64,000 nt of DNA from Halichondria panicea. Lineage: Eukaryota > Porifera > Demospongiae > Suberitida > Halichondriidae. The stretch lies in assembly GCF_963675165.1 (NCBI RefSeq), contig NC_087392.1:3927442-3991441 (forward strand), written 5' to 3'. The stretch's first letter is position 1; each line of letters opens with the position of its first letter. The notes beneath the pieces were generated by a model that did no database searches, had not been told where the DNA came from, and saw only the letters and a list, made by a program, of their open reading frames with translations. This document shows, one piece after another, positions 12,101 through 24,500 of this stretch. Both the position numbers and the translations under genes were made by a program.

Positions 12101-13996
12101 TCGCTCACACGGGACTTAGGGGCTGTGGCTTTAGTTTTTGCTCACACGTAGGGTTGATAGTCAGTTGCATGCCCTAGCCCTCTCTTTATACATGTATACG
12201 CCCTTAAGCTTGTTAGTTGTTTTTTGTTAGTACACTGTACCATTGATTTTAGTATGCATGGGCATAGCTGGCTTCAATGGTGTGCATGTAATTATTGTAT
12301 ACCTCACCAAAACTTAGATGTATCATTTACATGTAATTTTGAATGAAACCGTATATGTATCTATGCCAACCACACTTCGTATAATGATGGAAACATTGCG
12401 AGATCGACATGCACTTTTCCCCAGTAATTGATCACACCTCCTTACTTTAAGTGTCTGCTGATCAGCTCGGACTGCGGTAGAGTGACGAGGTACCCGTATT
12501 TGGTGTTGTAACGAATGGAGCACGGCCCATCTGGAATGGGGTTAAAGGTCAATTAGGAGAACAAACTGGGTGAGACTCACCAAGGAGTATGAGGAAAATC
12601 TGACAGTATTCGGGATGACACAAGACAGAACTGGACTTGTAGTAAAGCCTGTGGGGATAAGCAAATGTGAGAAGGAACGGAAAATACTTCAACCCCACTA
12701 TAAGCATTAAGGTACAGATACAGCTGGATAATTAATTATGAAGCTATAATTATGCTTACTTCAGTTGCAGTAAGTGTCAAGATGGTTCCTATTACAAGAA
12801 ATTAAAAGCCTATATGGCTAACTAGTGTAATACGATACATGCAATGGTATGTGCATATACTCAGTCGTCCAGCGCTAAAGTGTAAATATGAAGTTGTGAC
12901 AGCAAATTCCTCATACCTCATGTGCAAAGTGGCCATAACATGCACTGCTAAAACAGAATGATAACTTAATGAGCGGTAACGTAATGCTAACATCAAGATT
13001 AATGTTTCGGATTGGTAAACTAACACATATTTTTTTGAATGGCAAATTCCAAGATTCCTCTCACGCAAAAGTAATACAGTAGCCACTTGCACATTACACT
13101 GTTCTAGCAATGTAAGACACCCAGATTAATCATCGTGAACATAACTCCAGTATATATATCAGTCTACTGTTTTCAATAATTATACCCTGTTAGTATGTAA
13201 AACTGCCAGCTATGGACAGTCATACAACTAGTACCTGAATGCACATTTTAGGGGGAGGAAATTGAACCTAGGGGGGAATCCCCCCTAGCTTCCCCCTCCC
13301 CCCTGTATGACACCTTGACATAGACTCGCTGGCCTGAATTGGAGCTAGGGGGAAAGGGGATTATCCCCCCTAGCTCCAATTCCACCCCCCCCCCCTTTTT
13401 GCATTCAGGTACTAGTTGTATGACTGAGTGTCCATAGCTGGCAATTTTACACACTATAAACAGGGTATAACAGTTGACCATTTTTTAGCAACATTTTCTA
13501 GTTACTTTTCTTATTTCCCCCCTCTACTTGTATGACACCCTGTATATACCTACCTGGAGTTGGCCACTAGTTTCTCTAAAATAGCTGCCAATTTCCCCTC
13601 TAGTATAGCCATTCTTATCCACAGTATCTTCTTATCCACTGAGAAAGAGTCTCGAACACGAGCATAGTCATCCTCAATCTGGCTAGAGGGTCTGCAGCAC
13701 TCAGTGTAAACATCTTGAGCTTCAGTACAACTACTGCTCAACTCTTGCAGAATCCTGAGCGATTTCGAGGGTACCATGGAAGCGAACCGGCATTTAATAC
13801 GGTAGGAGAGTATGTCCTCGACAGAAACTGCACAGAGAGGGCCACATGTACAACACTATTATAGCATTGAAACCGGAAAACATACAGACTGCCTTTCCCG
13901 ATTGGTATACAAGGACTAACCACAGAATGAGCTGAAGGTAGGGTGTGCCCAGAAGATGGCCTTCTTAGAGACAGCAAGCTCCAGCAATTTATTGGT
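3185..13996 (-). CDS. SGSM: SGSM1/2-like RUN and TBC Rab-GAP (first exon not found)
   Basis: Small G-protein signalling modulator: a RUN domain that binds Rap/Rab proteins and a TBC domain that stimulates Rab GTP hydrolysis on endosome/Golgi membranes (family knowledge). Exons I can join: 13921-13996, 13554-13827, 12581-12648, 12446-12530, 8875-9019, 7373-7478, 7028-7194, 6514-6838, 6132-6286, 5590-5661, 4720-5129, 4286-4508, 3632-3743, 3185-3471. They total 2505 bases, all phases agree, and they end in a stop, giving 834 residues. Recognisable pieces are the RUN motif (LWIRMAI), FGKNNILVKP, LDPPL, VWPYLLG, IDKDVPRCDRNYW, GYSQGMCDLLAPLLIILDD and FRIWESVW. The long insert between VWPYLLG and IDKDVPRCDRNYW is typical of SGSM and separates it from TBC1D15/17. 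RYFKS replaces the usual catalytic-arginine region, so the IxxDxxR arginine is in IDKDVPR. The initiating exon upstream of 13996 was not found. Confidence 0.88.
3768..4044. mobile_element. Tigger/pogo-like MITE in SGSM intron
   Basis: Terminal inverted repeats cagttaagcctcgattatc (left) and gataatcgagggctcaactg (right) are flanked on both sides by TA (3766-3767 and 4045-4046). TA target duplications and CAGT-type ends are characteristic of the Tc1/mariner-pogo group. About 277 bases, no coding capacity. Confidence 0.8.
4046..4158. repeat. Tandem repeat of about 22-26 bases
   Basis: Four to five imperfect units built on ataccgcataaatgttgta directly follow the MITE at 3768-4044, inside an SGSM intron. 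Unit length varies with insertions of gta steps. Confidence 0.7.
5174..5500. repeat. MITE, ctaggccctgataa family, reverse copy
   Basis: Reverse-orientation relative of 1737-2103 and 15721-16036. It begins gactaggcccagataatgc and contains the shared blocks cgttatgcaaaact and gatctttaccaaaaatg. It lies in the SGSM intron between exons 5129 and 5590. Non-coding. Confidence 0.7.
5689..5920. repeat. MITE with ggtgtcatacagg ends
   Basis: Ends ggtgtcatacagg (left) and ctgtatgacacc (right) are inverted copies, each followed by a C/G-run. Inside are gcagtcatacaac and acctgaatgca blocks shared with 9518-9748 and 13190-13550. It lies immediately upstream of the 72-base SGSM exon at 5590-5661, within the intron. 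Confidence 0.75.
7562..8135. repeat. MITE with atgcctcggtg ends (reverse copy)
   Basis: Starts with the hairpin gcaccgcgggtgc and gatgcctcggtgg and ends gcgcatgcatactgaggcat. It shares long blocks with 39163-39755 in the opposite orientation (gcagctaccaatagctag, agcataactcgagaacgaag-like, cttgcacttgattgatcc-like). It fills much of the SGSM intron between exons 7478 and 8875. A third copy, at 9098-9985, is split by insertions. Confidence 0.75.
8409..8799. mobile_element. Pogo-like element with transposase relic
   Basis: Terminal repeats cagtatttacttgattaaa (left) and tttaatcaagtaaatacag (right) are flanked by TA on both sides (8407-8408, 8800-8801). On the plus strand at about 8595-8700 a short frame reads SYDLRLKLRAVAAAKK, which resembles the N-terminal helix-turn-helix of pogo/Tigger (Jerky-type) transposases. 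The remainder of the transposase is missing, so this is a non-autonomous deletion derivative lying in an SGSM intron. Confidence 0.7.
9098..9985. mobile_element. MITE nest: host element split by two insertions
   Basis: The outer parts, 9098-9168 (gatgatgccttggtgg, gaagctac) and about 9750-9985 (gaaaataatcaaccatgatt, gcagctttgcagct, cgcatacacgcactgaggc), align with the two halves of the atgcctcggtg family. Between them lie a foldback element (9178-9510) and a ggtgtcatacagg element (9518-9748). All are in the SGSM intron between exons 9019 and 12446. Confidence 0.75.
9178..9510. mobile_element. Foldback MITE with perfect 9-base target duplication
   Basis: Inverted arms of about 70 bases start tagactcgctgaccagtcc on the left and end ggactggccagcgagtcta on the right. 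The sequence tgtcaaggt stands immediately before (9169-9177) and after (9511-9519) the element, an exact 9-base duplication of the target. No coding capacity. Confidence 0.85.
10871..11285. repeat. Pogo/Tigger-like MITE copy
   Basis: Begins tacagtagactcgctattt, contains an (AT)n run at about 10916-10945, and shares ggctgccccaaacta and cattagaatcgaga blocks with 30946-32377. It ends in ggtggccggattaac. It lies in the large SGSM intron. Confidence 0.7.
13190..13548. repeat. Two ggtgtcatacagg elements back to back
   Basis: A reverse copy ends ctgtatgacaccttgac at about 13318 and is followed by tagactcgctggcc, the end of the family seen at 9178-9510. A second copy then runs to 13540 (tgtatgacaccctg). 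Within the second, 13336-13382 forms a hairpin around ggagctaggggg and ccccctagctcc. It sits directly upstream (in transcription, downstream) of SGSM exon 13554-13827. Confidence 0.7.
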
Positions 13997-13999
13997 CTG

Positions 14000-15540
14000 T
14001 ACAGGGCAGGGCAACATAACAGTAAATTTTGGGGTTCAAAATCGGTTAACTATGGTGAGTACCGTAAAGCGGGTAATTTTCGTACGAACTACCCATTTAA
14101 ATTCGTATTTTAAATGTTCGTACAGCTTCAGGATAGTGGCATGAACCTATTGTGCCAGAAAAATTTTGCAGTTTTAATTTTCATATATAACCTATATTAT
14201 AGGTGCTCTATTTCCACCATACAAAAATAACCCGCTACACGACTAGAAAGTAAATTCAAAATGGTGCTACATGTTGCAATTTTTGATCGTAAACAAGATG
14301 CACATCAAGTATGCATGATATCAGATGTTCAACGGAAATCGAGCGACGGAAACAATTAGAATTCTATCCTCAATCAAGATCTATGGTTCCCTAGCCCTAG
14401 CTAGCCTGCCTCCATAACATTTGAAGGTAGATAATAATTATTGTATCTATGCAACAAAGTTGATAGAACCATAGATAGAGCAAAGAGGGATTGGCAACAA
14501 AATCGACCTCAAATAACCATCCGTGTTTCCCCGGCGTTACTCGAGGCTGTCTACTTCAACATAGGAAGACAGCCTCGAGTAAAGCACAGGCTGGGAATGG
14601 TTGAGGAGACAACTGATTGTCTTACTGTCAGTATAACAATCCTGCTGCTGATTTTAGACTTCATTTCCATGCTTGAGGCTATATGTGATCCAGGACACTA
14701 CTTAGTTACACAATCTTAGCTATAATTATTATAGGTGCTATTGGTACATAGCCATAAAAAAACGGTGAAAAAAGCGCTATGTACTGCTAGCTCTTTCTAA
14801 ACAATCTAGAAAAAATTTTGGGAATTTCCACATAATACACATCATCAAGAAGCATGCATGGAAATGAAGTTTTGGGGGGTCTTAGAAAGCTCTGTGTAAG
14901 GCCTCAAACATAAAAAAAGTGTTTCGCGGCGTTACGGTGGGGGACAACATGCATCGTTTCAGGATTAAGCCACACCCCCTGCACAAAAGTCTATGTTTTA
15001 ACTTCCTTTGCCAATCCCTCTCTTCTTTATCTATGATAGAACACAATGTTCTTGAAAACCCACCTCTGCCTTGCATTGTTGGATCAGCTCTTCATTGTGT
15101 TTTCCAGCCATAGCCACTATATGCAACTTGACTGCATTCCTCACTCAAGCTTTTGAGCTATCTACTAGTACAGACCATACATGTTTAATATCCCCTGGAT
15201 GGAAACTTATCATATAGACGTAGACGTAGACGGTGCACTGGCCTTGGGAAGCATGCATGAACTTTTGAGATCGAGGGGGCCCCCGGCCGTGCTTTGTCAC
15301 CACGCCCCCTTCACAGATATTCACAACTAGTCGATTAATTTTTAGATAACTACTGAAAATCCTGCATGAAACCATAGAACTCTTCAATCTATGATGAAAC
15401 ACACTGTGGATGCAGCATTTCCTGCCCAAATAAAAGGTTATCTTTCTAAAATGGTCTTGATACTAGTACAGTACCCGTACCCAGACAGCTTCCCAGTTAA
15501 TAGCTGAATAATCATATTTTATAAGTTTGTGAAAATCAAT
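14000..15540. other. Intergenic region between SGSM and eIF5B
   Basis: The missing first exon and promoter of SGSM should lie here, but I could not fix them. A small MITE spans 14064-14240 (ccgtaaagcgggtaatttt mirrored by aaaaataacccgctac). A perfect 16-base hairpin stem occurs at 14537-14552 and 14567-14582. Blocks near 14445-14500 and 15005-15050 (agagggattggcaa and its complement) are inverted relative to each other. No complete gene is seen. Confidence 0.5.
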
Positions 15541-18500
15541 TCAGAGAACTCCAAACGTTTTCTTGAGTTCAATTAAAAGTTGCCAGTCATTGGCATGCAT
15601 GTCTTCTCTGAAATAGTTCTTCACGGCATCAATACTCTCACGGCTGATCTACAGGGGCAATAAAACAAAGAAGGACATTAATAATCATGATGGACTCGAA
15701 CGCTAAAAGGCAAGCAGTGGCTAGGCCCTGAATAATTGGGAATAATAGAGGCAACAATGTCCATTTTTGGTACAGATCATTACATTAAGTTTTGCATAAC
15801 GATGTTCTCATGGCAAAAAATGGCTGAAGGTGATATGGTCAAAGTCAACAAGATAACACTGAGAATCATGATAATTATATTAATTATGTCTTGTGTCAGT
15901 TGTATGCTGCTGTGTTTATGTCTACGTTTTAATGATCACATTTTTGGGGAATAATCGGATTATTTATGAGGCACATTTTTCAAGAATTAAAGAATAGAAT
16001 AATGGATGAAAAGAAAAGCATAATTTATCAGGGCCTAGAGCAGTCGGTACGAAAATCATACTGGCACAAGTAAGCCATGCAAGAACTATAAAAGAATGCG
16101 GCTGAAGGCCCGGACACTGGTATAGATTAGTTGATTAATTCACATGTATATTTATATAATTTATGCAGAGTGCCAAATTTTCGAGAACCATAATAATTAT
16201 ACTTTGCAGATTCCTCAAAATAAACACTTAATTTACCATTATTTTTGAGGATTGCCCCTTTACACTACTGGGAGTGCACAATTTCGAGATTTAGGAATAA
16301 TGTGCCTTGAAAATTTGGCACTACACCTGTCACCATGTATATATACGGCAACAAAAACACACCCTCTGGATGTACATTTTTTTGTACTGTACGTACCTTA
16401 CTGACAAGAGTGTCAGTGTGGTCAAAGTGTCTCCCATAGAGACGTGGAGCATCCCCCGTGCACTCTATTCTGATGCACACCTCCACCCCCTGTCTGGCCA
16501 CCTCCACACTCTTGTGGTTCACCTCCAGGCTAGTCACCACACCAATGTCTGTAAACTGTAAGGACAAGAATAGGAAAGGGGGCATTAAAGTTTGCACTAT
16601 TGACATAAGAGCATATCACTCTCAACCAAGTAATCCACAGGTTGTATGAAGCTTCATAGAAAAGAATTATGCACAGTTGAGTTAAAATCTCAACTGTATT
16701 ATTTGTTTTGGAGGTTTCTATGGGATTTAGAGGCCCAACTGTACTGATTTAGTGTCCCAAGCGTTGTGAGGGTACTACAAGTGGCTGTGGGCTTCTAAAT
16801 CACATGGACTAGTAGTGCGCATACACAAACCTTGCCTCGCGGCTTGAATACAATACAAAAAGCTTACTTCGCTTGACAACGGAATACTAAGTAAGTAGCA
16901 GGTATACGAAGTCCCATAGTATTATATAACTATACAGTCATGTACCTCCTCTGAGGCACATTTTCCATGTGTACTTCCCCTACATGTAGATTTTATCATA
17001 ACTAGTGTCTAAGATGTATTATTGTTGTGGTACTGTGCTATGACACTGCGTAACTCACATTTTTGCTTGGCACAGTGAGGGGAGTGCCTGGTCTGATAAC
17101 ACCCGCCTCCACAACCACACCCACTACAATTGGGTCTCGGGTGTTGAACACACATTCAGGTAAGATTCTTAGCTTGCAAGGGAACACGGCAACGTTATCA
17201 AATTCCTTTCTCTTCCGGTCCCGATATTCCTACAGCACAAGATTGTATCATGTCATGTTAATCAGATTAGTGCGTCAAAACAAATCAAATCTTGAGTCAG
17301 CAGTCGCGTAGTGCCTAGCGTTACTTAGTACACTAGGAAGGTTGAGGACTAAAGACGTCTAAGTATAAAAGGTAACTGCATGGCGTTGAGAAATACGAAC
17401 GGTACGCTAAAGATTTTATCCCTCCAATCAGTAACTACCTGTCTATGTTTGAGGAAGGCATCAAACAAGTGATAGATGATGTCAGCCGTGAATATCTTGA
17501 CACCCAAACCATCTGCCATTTCCTGTGCTTCTCGCTCCACTTTGACGTCAAACGCCAAGATGACTGCCCACCTGTGAGTGGGTTGGAGGGGTGATCAGCT
17601 ACATGTAGTGTGCTTACATATACAAGGAGATCAAAGTGTGAGTACACGCATAATTATCTGGTTTTACATATACCGTTGAGGACATACATTTAACGTGTAC
17701 AATCGGAATAGGTTTTCTCTACTGCATGCTTAAGATTGGGTGACAATAATGTACTAGCGATTGAAACAACACAAGTCAAGACCTCATGCCCTTATAATTA
17801 CATTGGTGTCTTTGTGTATACACTTACAGATCTATACTACATGTTAAGCGCAGTTAACTTGTAAACATGTACAGTATAATATGCATAATTATTATGCTGC
17901 ATGCAGCACTCACTGGCTGTCGTGCTCCAGCATGACAGAGGACTTCATCACGTCTCGTTTATGTACGGGCCCAATGTTCACACCACAGTACTGCAGTCAA
18001 TACAATTATGAATCTGTTATACATGTAAATGCATACTGTAACAGTACATGTAGATGTAGATGCATACAGTTACATGACTAATTGTACTGTAAACATAAGT
18101 AATCAAATGAAAGCTGTTAATTAATTATAATAGCAGAAGGAGAAACACATAATTATATTATTATTAACTCATTTATACAACATGCATACAGTACATTCCG
18201 ATCTCACGCACATTTTTTCGAAACTCAATATAGTTCCATCACTCGTATAATTTATAATCCATACCGGTATTTTAGACTGTTTGAGAAACTCTAACAGAGC
18301 CTCCAGTGATCCGAGAGTGGAGGCCTGCACATACACACCTCTCTCTTGCAGCTTGATAGCACTCAGAGCAGACTTGAACGCCCGACTAGCCTCATCCTGA
18401 TAGAGGCACACAAGTCAATAGGGTGTATGCTATTATAGCTTAATTTCACTAGTGCATGATTACGATAATAATTGTATAATAATAATTATTACCGTATTAC

Positions 18501-21500
18501 TAGAATGTTTTGCGAGCATCAAACATTTGCAAATTTTGCGAGGGTTGATCAATTCGCAACAATTAAATCCGCAAAACCTAAATTATTACTAGTAGATACA
18601 CCCGATCCTTTCTAGAATGCAATAGTTAGATCGCAAAGGGTCAAATTATCTACTGATTTGGCTCATTCGCAAAGGTTTTTCACCCGCAAAATATTCTAGT
18701 AATACGGTAACCGATTATAGCCTCACTTCGCTCAAAATTATTTCCCCTGGGCCAGTTGCCTGGTTGGTAAGCTCAGTACACAATGTATAACGGTTTTCAA
18801 TTCCACCTCCTCACACGTACACACACCTTGAGTACATCCACCTCATCCTGCTGATGGGCGACAAGTAGGGGGGTCCCTGCTACTGTCTTATCCAGCTCCC
18901 CCTTAGCCGTGATTTTAACCCCCTGAGCAGCAATCACTTTCGAGGGGGTTAGGTAGGCATTTTTAACCCTCAGCTCCCTCAGAGGTTGTGGCATGAGCAG
19001 AGCCCTGATAGTGGTAACGAACGGTCCGTCGATCCCTGTGAGTATGATAGTATCCCCTTCCTTCAGCTCTCCGTTACGGAGGATGACGTCCACTGTTGTG
19101 CCCAGTCCACTGATCACTTTCACCTGTACAATTCATTTCACATGATTAGGTACGTAAATACATTGTAGGTTTAAAATATCTGTATCTGTTACTACTGGGT
19201 GAATACGAAATTTTACCGGTGTAAATGTACATGTACATCGGAAATGATATTGGTGTATATTTCATACTACATGTATATGCTGTGCAAATCACAAATTTGA
19301 GGGTATTATAATCAATTCAAGCACTGTACAATAATTATATAACATGTACGTACATGTACATGTCAATTGTGCAATGTACAGTTATGTGCACTACATGGTA
19401 TGGATCAGGTTATTGGTACCTCCATAACGACAGCCTCGACCTCCCTGGAAAGCATGAGCTGTTTGGAGAGCAGTTTCTGAGAATAGGTGACCACCAGAGC
19501 AATGAGGTCCCCCATCCCGTCACCAGTTATGGCTGAGGTGGGTACCATGGGGAGGTACTCACTGAAGTCAACCTTCTCCCAAAACAACGCCACATTCAAT
19601 TCCTGTCAGCATGGGTAAACGTGTGAGTGAGTATCAAGATTCCCAATGTAGAGAGGAAAATCCTATGATAAATTTCTCTGTAAATCAAAACTCTACTTCT
19701 TTCAGTACTTTTTAACCTCCCACTAAAGGAAAGACTTTATACAAAGGCTGCTAGCAAATTCTCCTTTGGTTCAACGTACACATAGACACTGTATTGAATA
19801 TTACATACATGTACAGCATGCTCATGAAACACTAGTATTGCAAGTGAGCATCATAATTATGTCACCGAAAAAACTCACCTTCTCAGCAAACTGCCTGACA
19901 GCCACCTTGACCATCTCGTCGAACTGGTCCCTGGTGTTGGTCTTCTGTCTCTTGAGGGTCTCCCTCACTCCAGAGTTAGGGTTGCGTTGCCAGTCAAACA
20001 GACGGTCAATCTGTGTGGTGCGAAATTTTACTTTAATGCTAGACTCATTACCCAAAAAGCTACTAAATGGCTTATCTTGACATATCCGTGGTATTTTTAA
20101 TTAAGGCATCAATACACTCAAACATTAAAAGAAGCCAAAACCTAAGGTTGGCAATTAAGGGTCAACCTCCCTAAGAGCGGTGTGTTACTGCTTATTTTTA
20201 TCGCAAAGCAAATAATTTTCGGGGGACAGAAATAATGTTTGCGTGGTTTTCGTGGTTGAAACCCCGAGCACAAATATTTTACCCACAAATGTGTCAATCA
20301 TTGACCACATTTACCTGCAACCACGACATTATAACCCACGACTGCATGACTAAATATTGCTCAACCACGAATGTTTTGACCCCCGGAAATTACCCTCTGT
20401 ACGGTATGTGCATGTACAGTACTACGTAACATCTATTACACACGACACACTATAAAACAACTATTCAAATGTAGTTATAATTATTAGCCAGATGAAGTCA
20501 ATATAATGAATGGTGTGACGTGTTCACCTTATTGAGGGCTATAATGAACGGGGTCCTTCCCTTCATGAGGATGTTGATTGACTCCAGTGTTTGTGGCTCT
20601 AGACCGTGCATCAGGTCTACCACTAGGACTGCTATGTCACACAGTGAAGACCCTCGGGTGCGAAGGTTGCTAGGGGTTAAATGCAATAGTATGGTTTAGA
20701 GAAATCCACATTTTTTATGTGAGTTTTATGAGCTATAGTGTGCATGCATGTAAACACATAATTCTAACAACGATTCATAATTATGTACGCAAGCAAAGAC
20801 AGTTTAAGTACCTGAAAGACTCGTGACCAGGAGTGTCGATGATGAGCAGCCCAGGAAGTTGAATAGTCACTTTCGAAAACTATGGAGTATCAATAATTAT
20901 AATTACATTAAAAGAGGACAGCACTGAAAATAATGTCATGCTTGCATGAGTACACCGTCTGATTCGCTACCAGAGAGTACATGTACATGCGTGTGACTAT
21001 AATTATTACTATTGTCTAAGAGCCTAATCTATTCCAAATCAATGCTTTCATAATATACACTATAGTATATGGAACTCTATGTTACTGCAAATGCTCTGGG
21101 CACAGTTAATATAAAACTGCACAATTTACAGTAACTATTTTTGTCCTAACAGTCTACTCATTACGTGGAAGTTAATGAAAATTCTGAGCACAGCTACTAA
21201 ACGACAAAGAGGTATGTATGTGAAGTTACACGGTTAGATAAGGTTTCGTCTACTTACGCGTGCCACGTCATATGACATGGATACAGTTTAGCTGCACTGT
21301 ACATCCATGTAAATCTACCTCTTTTAGCATCTTGGTCTGCTCTCGAATGGCATCCTGGGGTACGAAGGTGGCCCCTATCTGCTGGGTAATGCCACCCGCC
21401 TCTCCATCCTGGACGTGGGTCTTCCTTATCTTGTCCAAAATCTTTGTTTTCCCTGTGTCGACATGACCGAGGACACACACCACAGGAGAGCGTAGAGTCT

Positions 21501-24500
21501 CTTCAGTGCGGGCAGCCTCAGCATCAATACGCCGGTTCTAGGGAGGGGGCAGAAGTGCGGGAATCTTATTATCATGATAGTACCAGGGTTCATTAGAATG
21601 GACCTACAAGTACGTGTATATATACGTATAGTGTACATATAAACCAGTGGCGGATTTAGACAGGTTCCAAGGGTTACATAATTGAACCGCACTTTTGCAA
21701 TTTTTTATGGCTTTTTGTTGTTGGTGAGTGAGCAATTTTAGAGTCAAACTACACCACATAACTAGCTAACCCTATCGTTTGTCTTGTAGCTTAGCCAAAT
21801 ATTTCTATCACCCAGAAAAGAATGAACAGGGTAAGCTAAGCTTCTAGCCAGAACAATTGTGACAGGAAATGATGCAAATACTTAATGATGTATGAGATCA
21901 GAAGTGGTTAACCTAAAAAATTTCGCGCTGCGTTGCTCATAATAATTTCTATTTCCTGGATCCGCCATTGTGCACTGTTAAAACTTTCCCAGGGTTGTAT
22001 CTAAAGGGGAAGGCATGGGATACTTCCTCCCTAAACATTTAACTTCCCAGTATACAATTTTACTAGTAGGATGTTAGCGCATACGCAAAGAGTGTGTGTG
22101 CATGCATGCTATAGTGATTCGAAGGTGTGTATACACATCGTCATAAATGTACATGTATTCTTCTCTTTGCCCTGTCGTACGGTGAGAAATCAGCTTCATC
22201 CTCTCCGTCGTCACTGTCTTCAGAGGAGGTGCTTTCTGACTCCGCCCCACTATCATCCTCGGAGGAGACGTCCACTACCTGCATAGGGTCGCAACCTCAC
22301 ATCACACATGAGCTTCAATATTGTTACACGTACAGTGTCGTGTAAATTCATTAAGGGGACTGTAAGGGATGGCTATTTAGATGCCATCATTTGCAATCAC
22401 TATTGAAAAATACGTCCTGCACTTTAGAGGCCATTAATTATATTTACGACACCAAGCATGTACGCTTAAAATATCATGTATTTCTTTTTTAACTAAAATT
22501 TCTGACATCCCTTACACCCTCTACCCCAAGACTAATAACTCAATCTTCCTCAACAACATACACAGGGCCACATCCTCCCACACCACACACACAACATACA
22601 CTTTCTGGTTGTTCCTCAACGTCGTCGCTCTCAGACTCGTCAGTTTTCAAGTCCTCCCAGGTATCTAGAATGTCGTCATCCTGTGTGTGTGTGGGGAGGG
22701 GGGGTGGTGAGGGGTGGTGAGGGGGAGTGTGGGGAGTGTACTACTTACATCCTCTTCTGCTTCAACTGGTGCTGACTCAGCACGATCTTCCGTGGCCACA
22801 CTTTTGGTTAGAGGAATTTCTGCTGGTTCAACAGTTTTCTCTTCAGTACCTACATGAGTAAGTACATGTACATCATTAAACTCATCTGCAAGATACTTAA
22901 CACTACAAAACACAAGATACATTATCCAACTTGATGTGTGCACACACACATGGAAACACTCACTGTCAAGTTGGATCTTGGTTTTCTTGTTCCTCTGCCT
23001 GCTGCCGTAGACCACTTTTTTCTTCTCTCCAACGTCACTCTTGTCAGGAAGTTCAATGCCTGAATGTGTAACATAAAAGTACATGTATAACAGGATACAG
23101 GCTCCAGTAACTACGGCAATACATGTACATCCCTCAAAACATGTGATAAATCACCCCCTCCCAACCCGTCCACTAACCTTGCTCCTTGAGTAAGGCCAGT
23201 CTTGCCTGTCGCAGTGCCTCAGCTTCTTTCTCCTTCTTGGTGACTGGCTTGCCTTCCAATTTACGTCGTTGCTTCTTCTCTCGCTCCTTCTGCTTCAGGC
23301 GTTCCTTACGTTCTTGCTCCAGTCGAAGCTGAGAAAGAGAGGACCTTTGCTTAAGTAAACCCATTTAAATTCATTGTACATGTAGAATGAACTCTGTCTA
23401 TTGTAGAATGTAGAGCAATCCAATACATGTACAGTGCACAAAAGATACATGATCCAGTTACAATAATCTATACATACACACATGGGGTTAGAAATGATCT
23501 GCAACGTGAGGAGTGAGGGTCTTGACTGGCCTACCCTTTACTACTTGTAAAGATGCGTGGATGCACACTTTATATACAATTATGATCATATTCAATTCAC
23601 CTTTTCCAGTATTCTCTGCTCTCGTTCTTCTTCTTCCTTCTGTAGACGTAGAAGTTCTTCCTGTCGCAGTCTCTCCTCCTCTTCCCGAGCAGCCTGCAGT
23701 TTCTTTATCATGCCAACTGGCACTCCCTTACCAGGACGCTTGACTGGCTTCTTCTCTTCTTCTTTGGCTTTCTTCTTTTTCTTCTTCTTCTTGGCTACCT
23801 CCTCTTCTCCGCCATCATCACCACCCTCACCCGTCACACTTGCTCCACCACCAGACGCCTCCGAGGTCTTGTCTGGTTGTATACTTGTCGCCTTGCTCGT
23901 CTCTGTTATAGACAATTCCACAGGTTTCTTTTCGGCAGGGGGTGTGCTAGCAGTTGCAGATGAGGCAAGAGGTTCAGATTCTCCCGCAGCTTCCAAGCCA
24001 GCACTGTAAGGAGAGAAAAAGGAGCTTTGTATTTGGTATGGGATTTGTATGGTTAATTACATAAGTAGGTGACTGTATGTAATAGATACAGGATCAGACC
24101 GAGTGTTTTATAAAACATGTAGGCACAAGCACGATCGAGGGTGAGTTGCCTGTATATTTAAATAGAACACAGGATTCTCATGCTATACATGTACATGCAT
24201 GTGTTTCATATCACGATGGCGGACCCCTTACCAAATCATGCCTCAAGGCTACGCGTCCGTGTATATAACGGAAGGGACTGTATGACTTTTATTATACCCT
24301 TGTTTCCTTGACAACGTGATATAAAATAATTTACTGTACATGTAGATGGGATTGTTACAACAAACACGACAACTTACTCAATTCGTCCCTTCTTTTTCTT
24401 TTTCTTAGCCTTCTTTGAAAGTCTCTCACTGCCATTTTCATTAACATCGATTTTGCCAATCTCAGATGATGCCTGCTCTCCGTCAATCTTGTCTGCAGTC

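Noticed and set aside
23557-24009. 150-codon Ser-rich plus-strand frame
   Set aside because: Antisense of the lysine/glutamate-rich tail exon of eIF5B.
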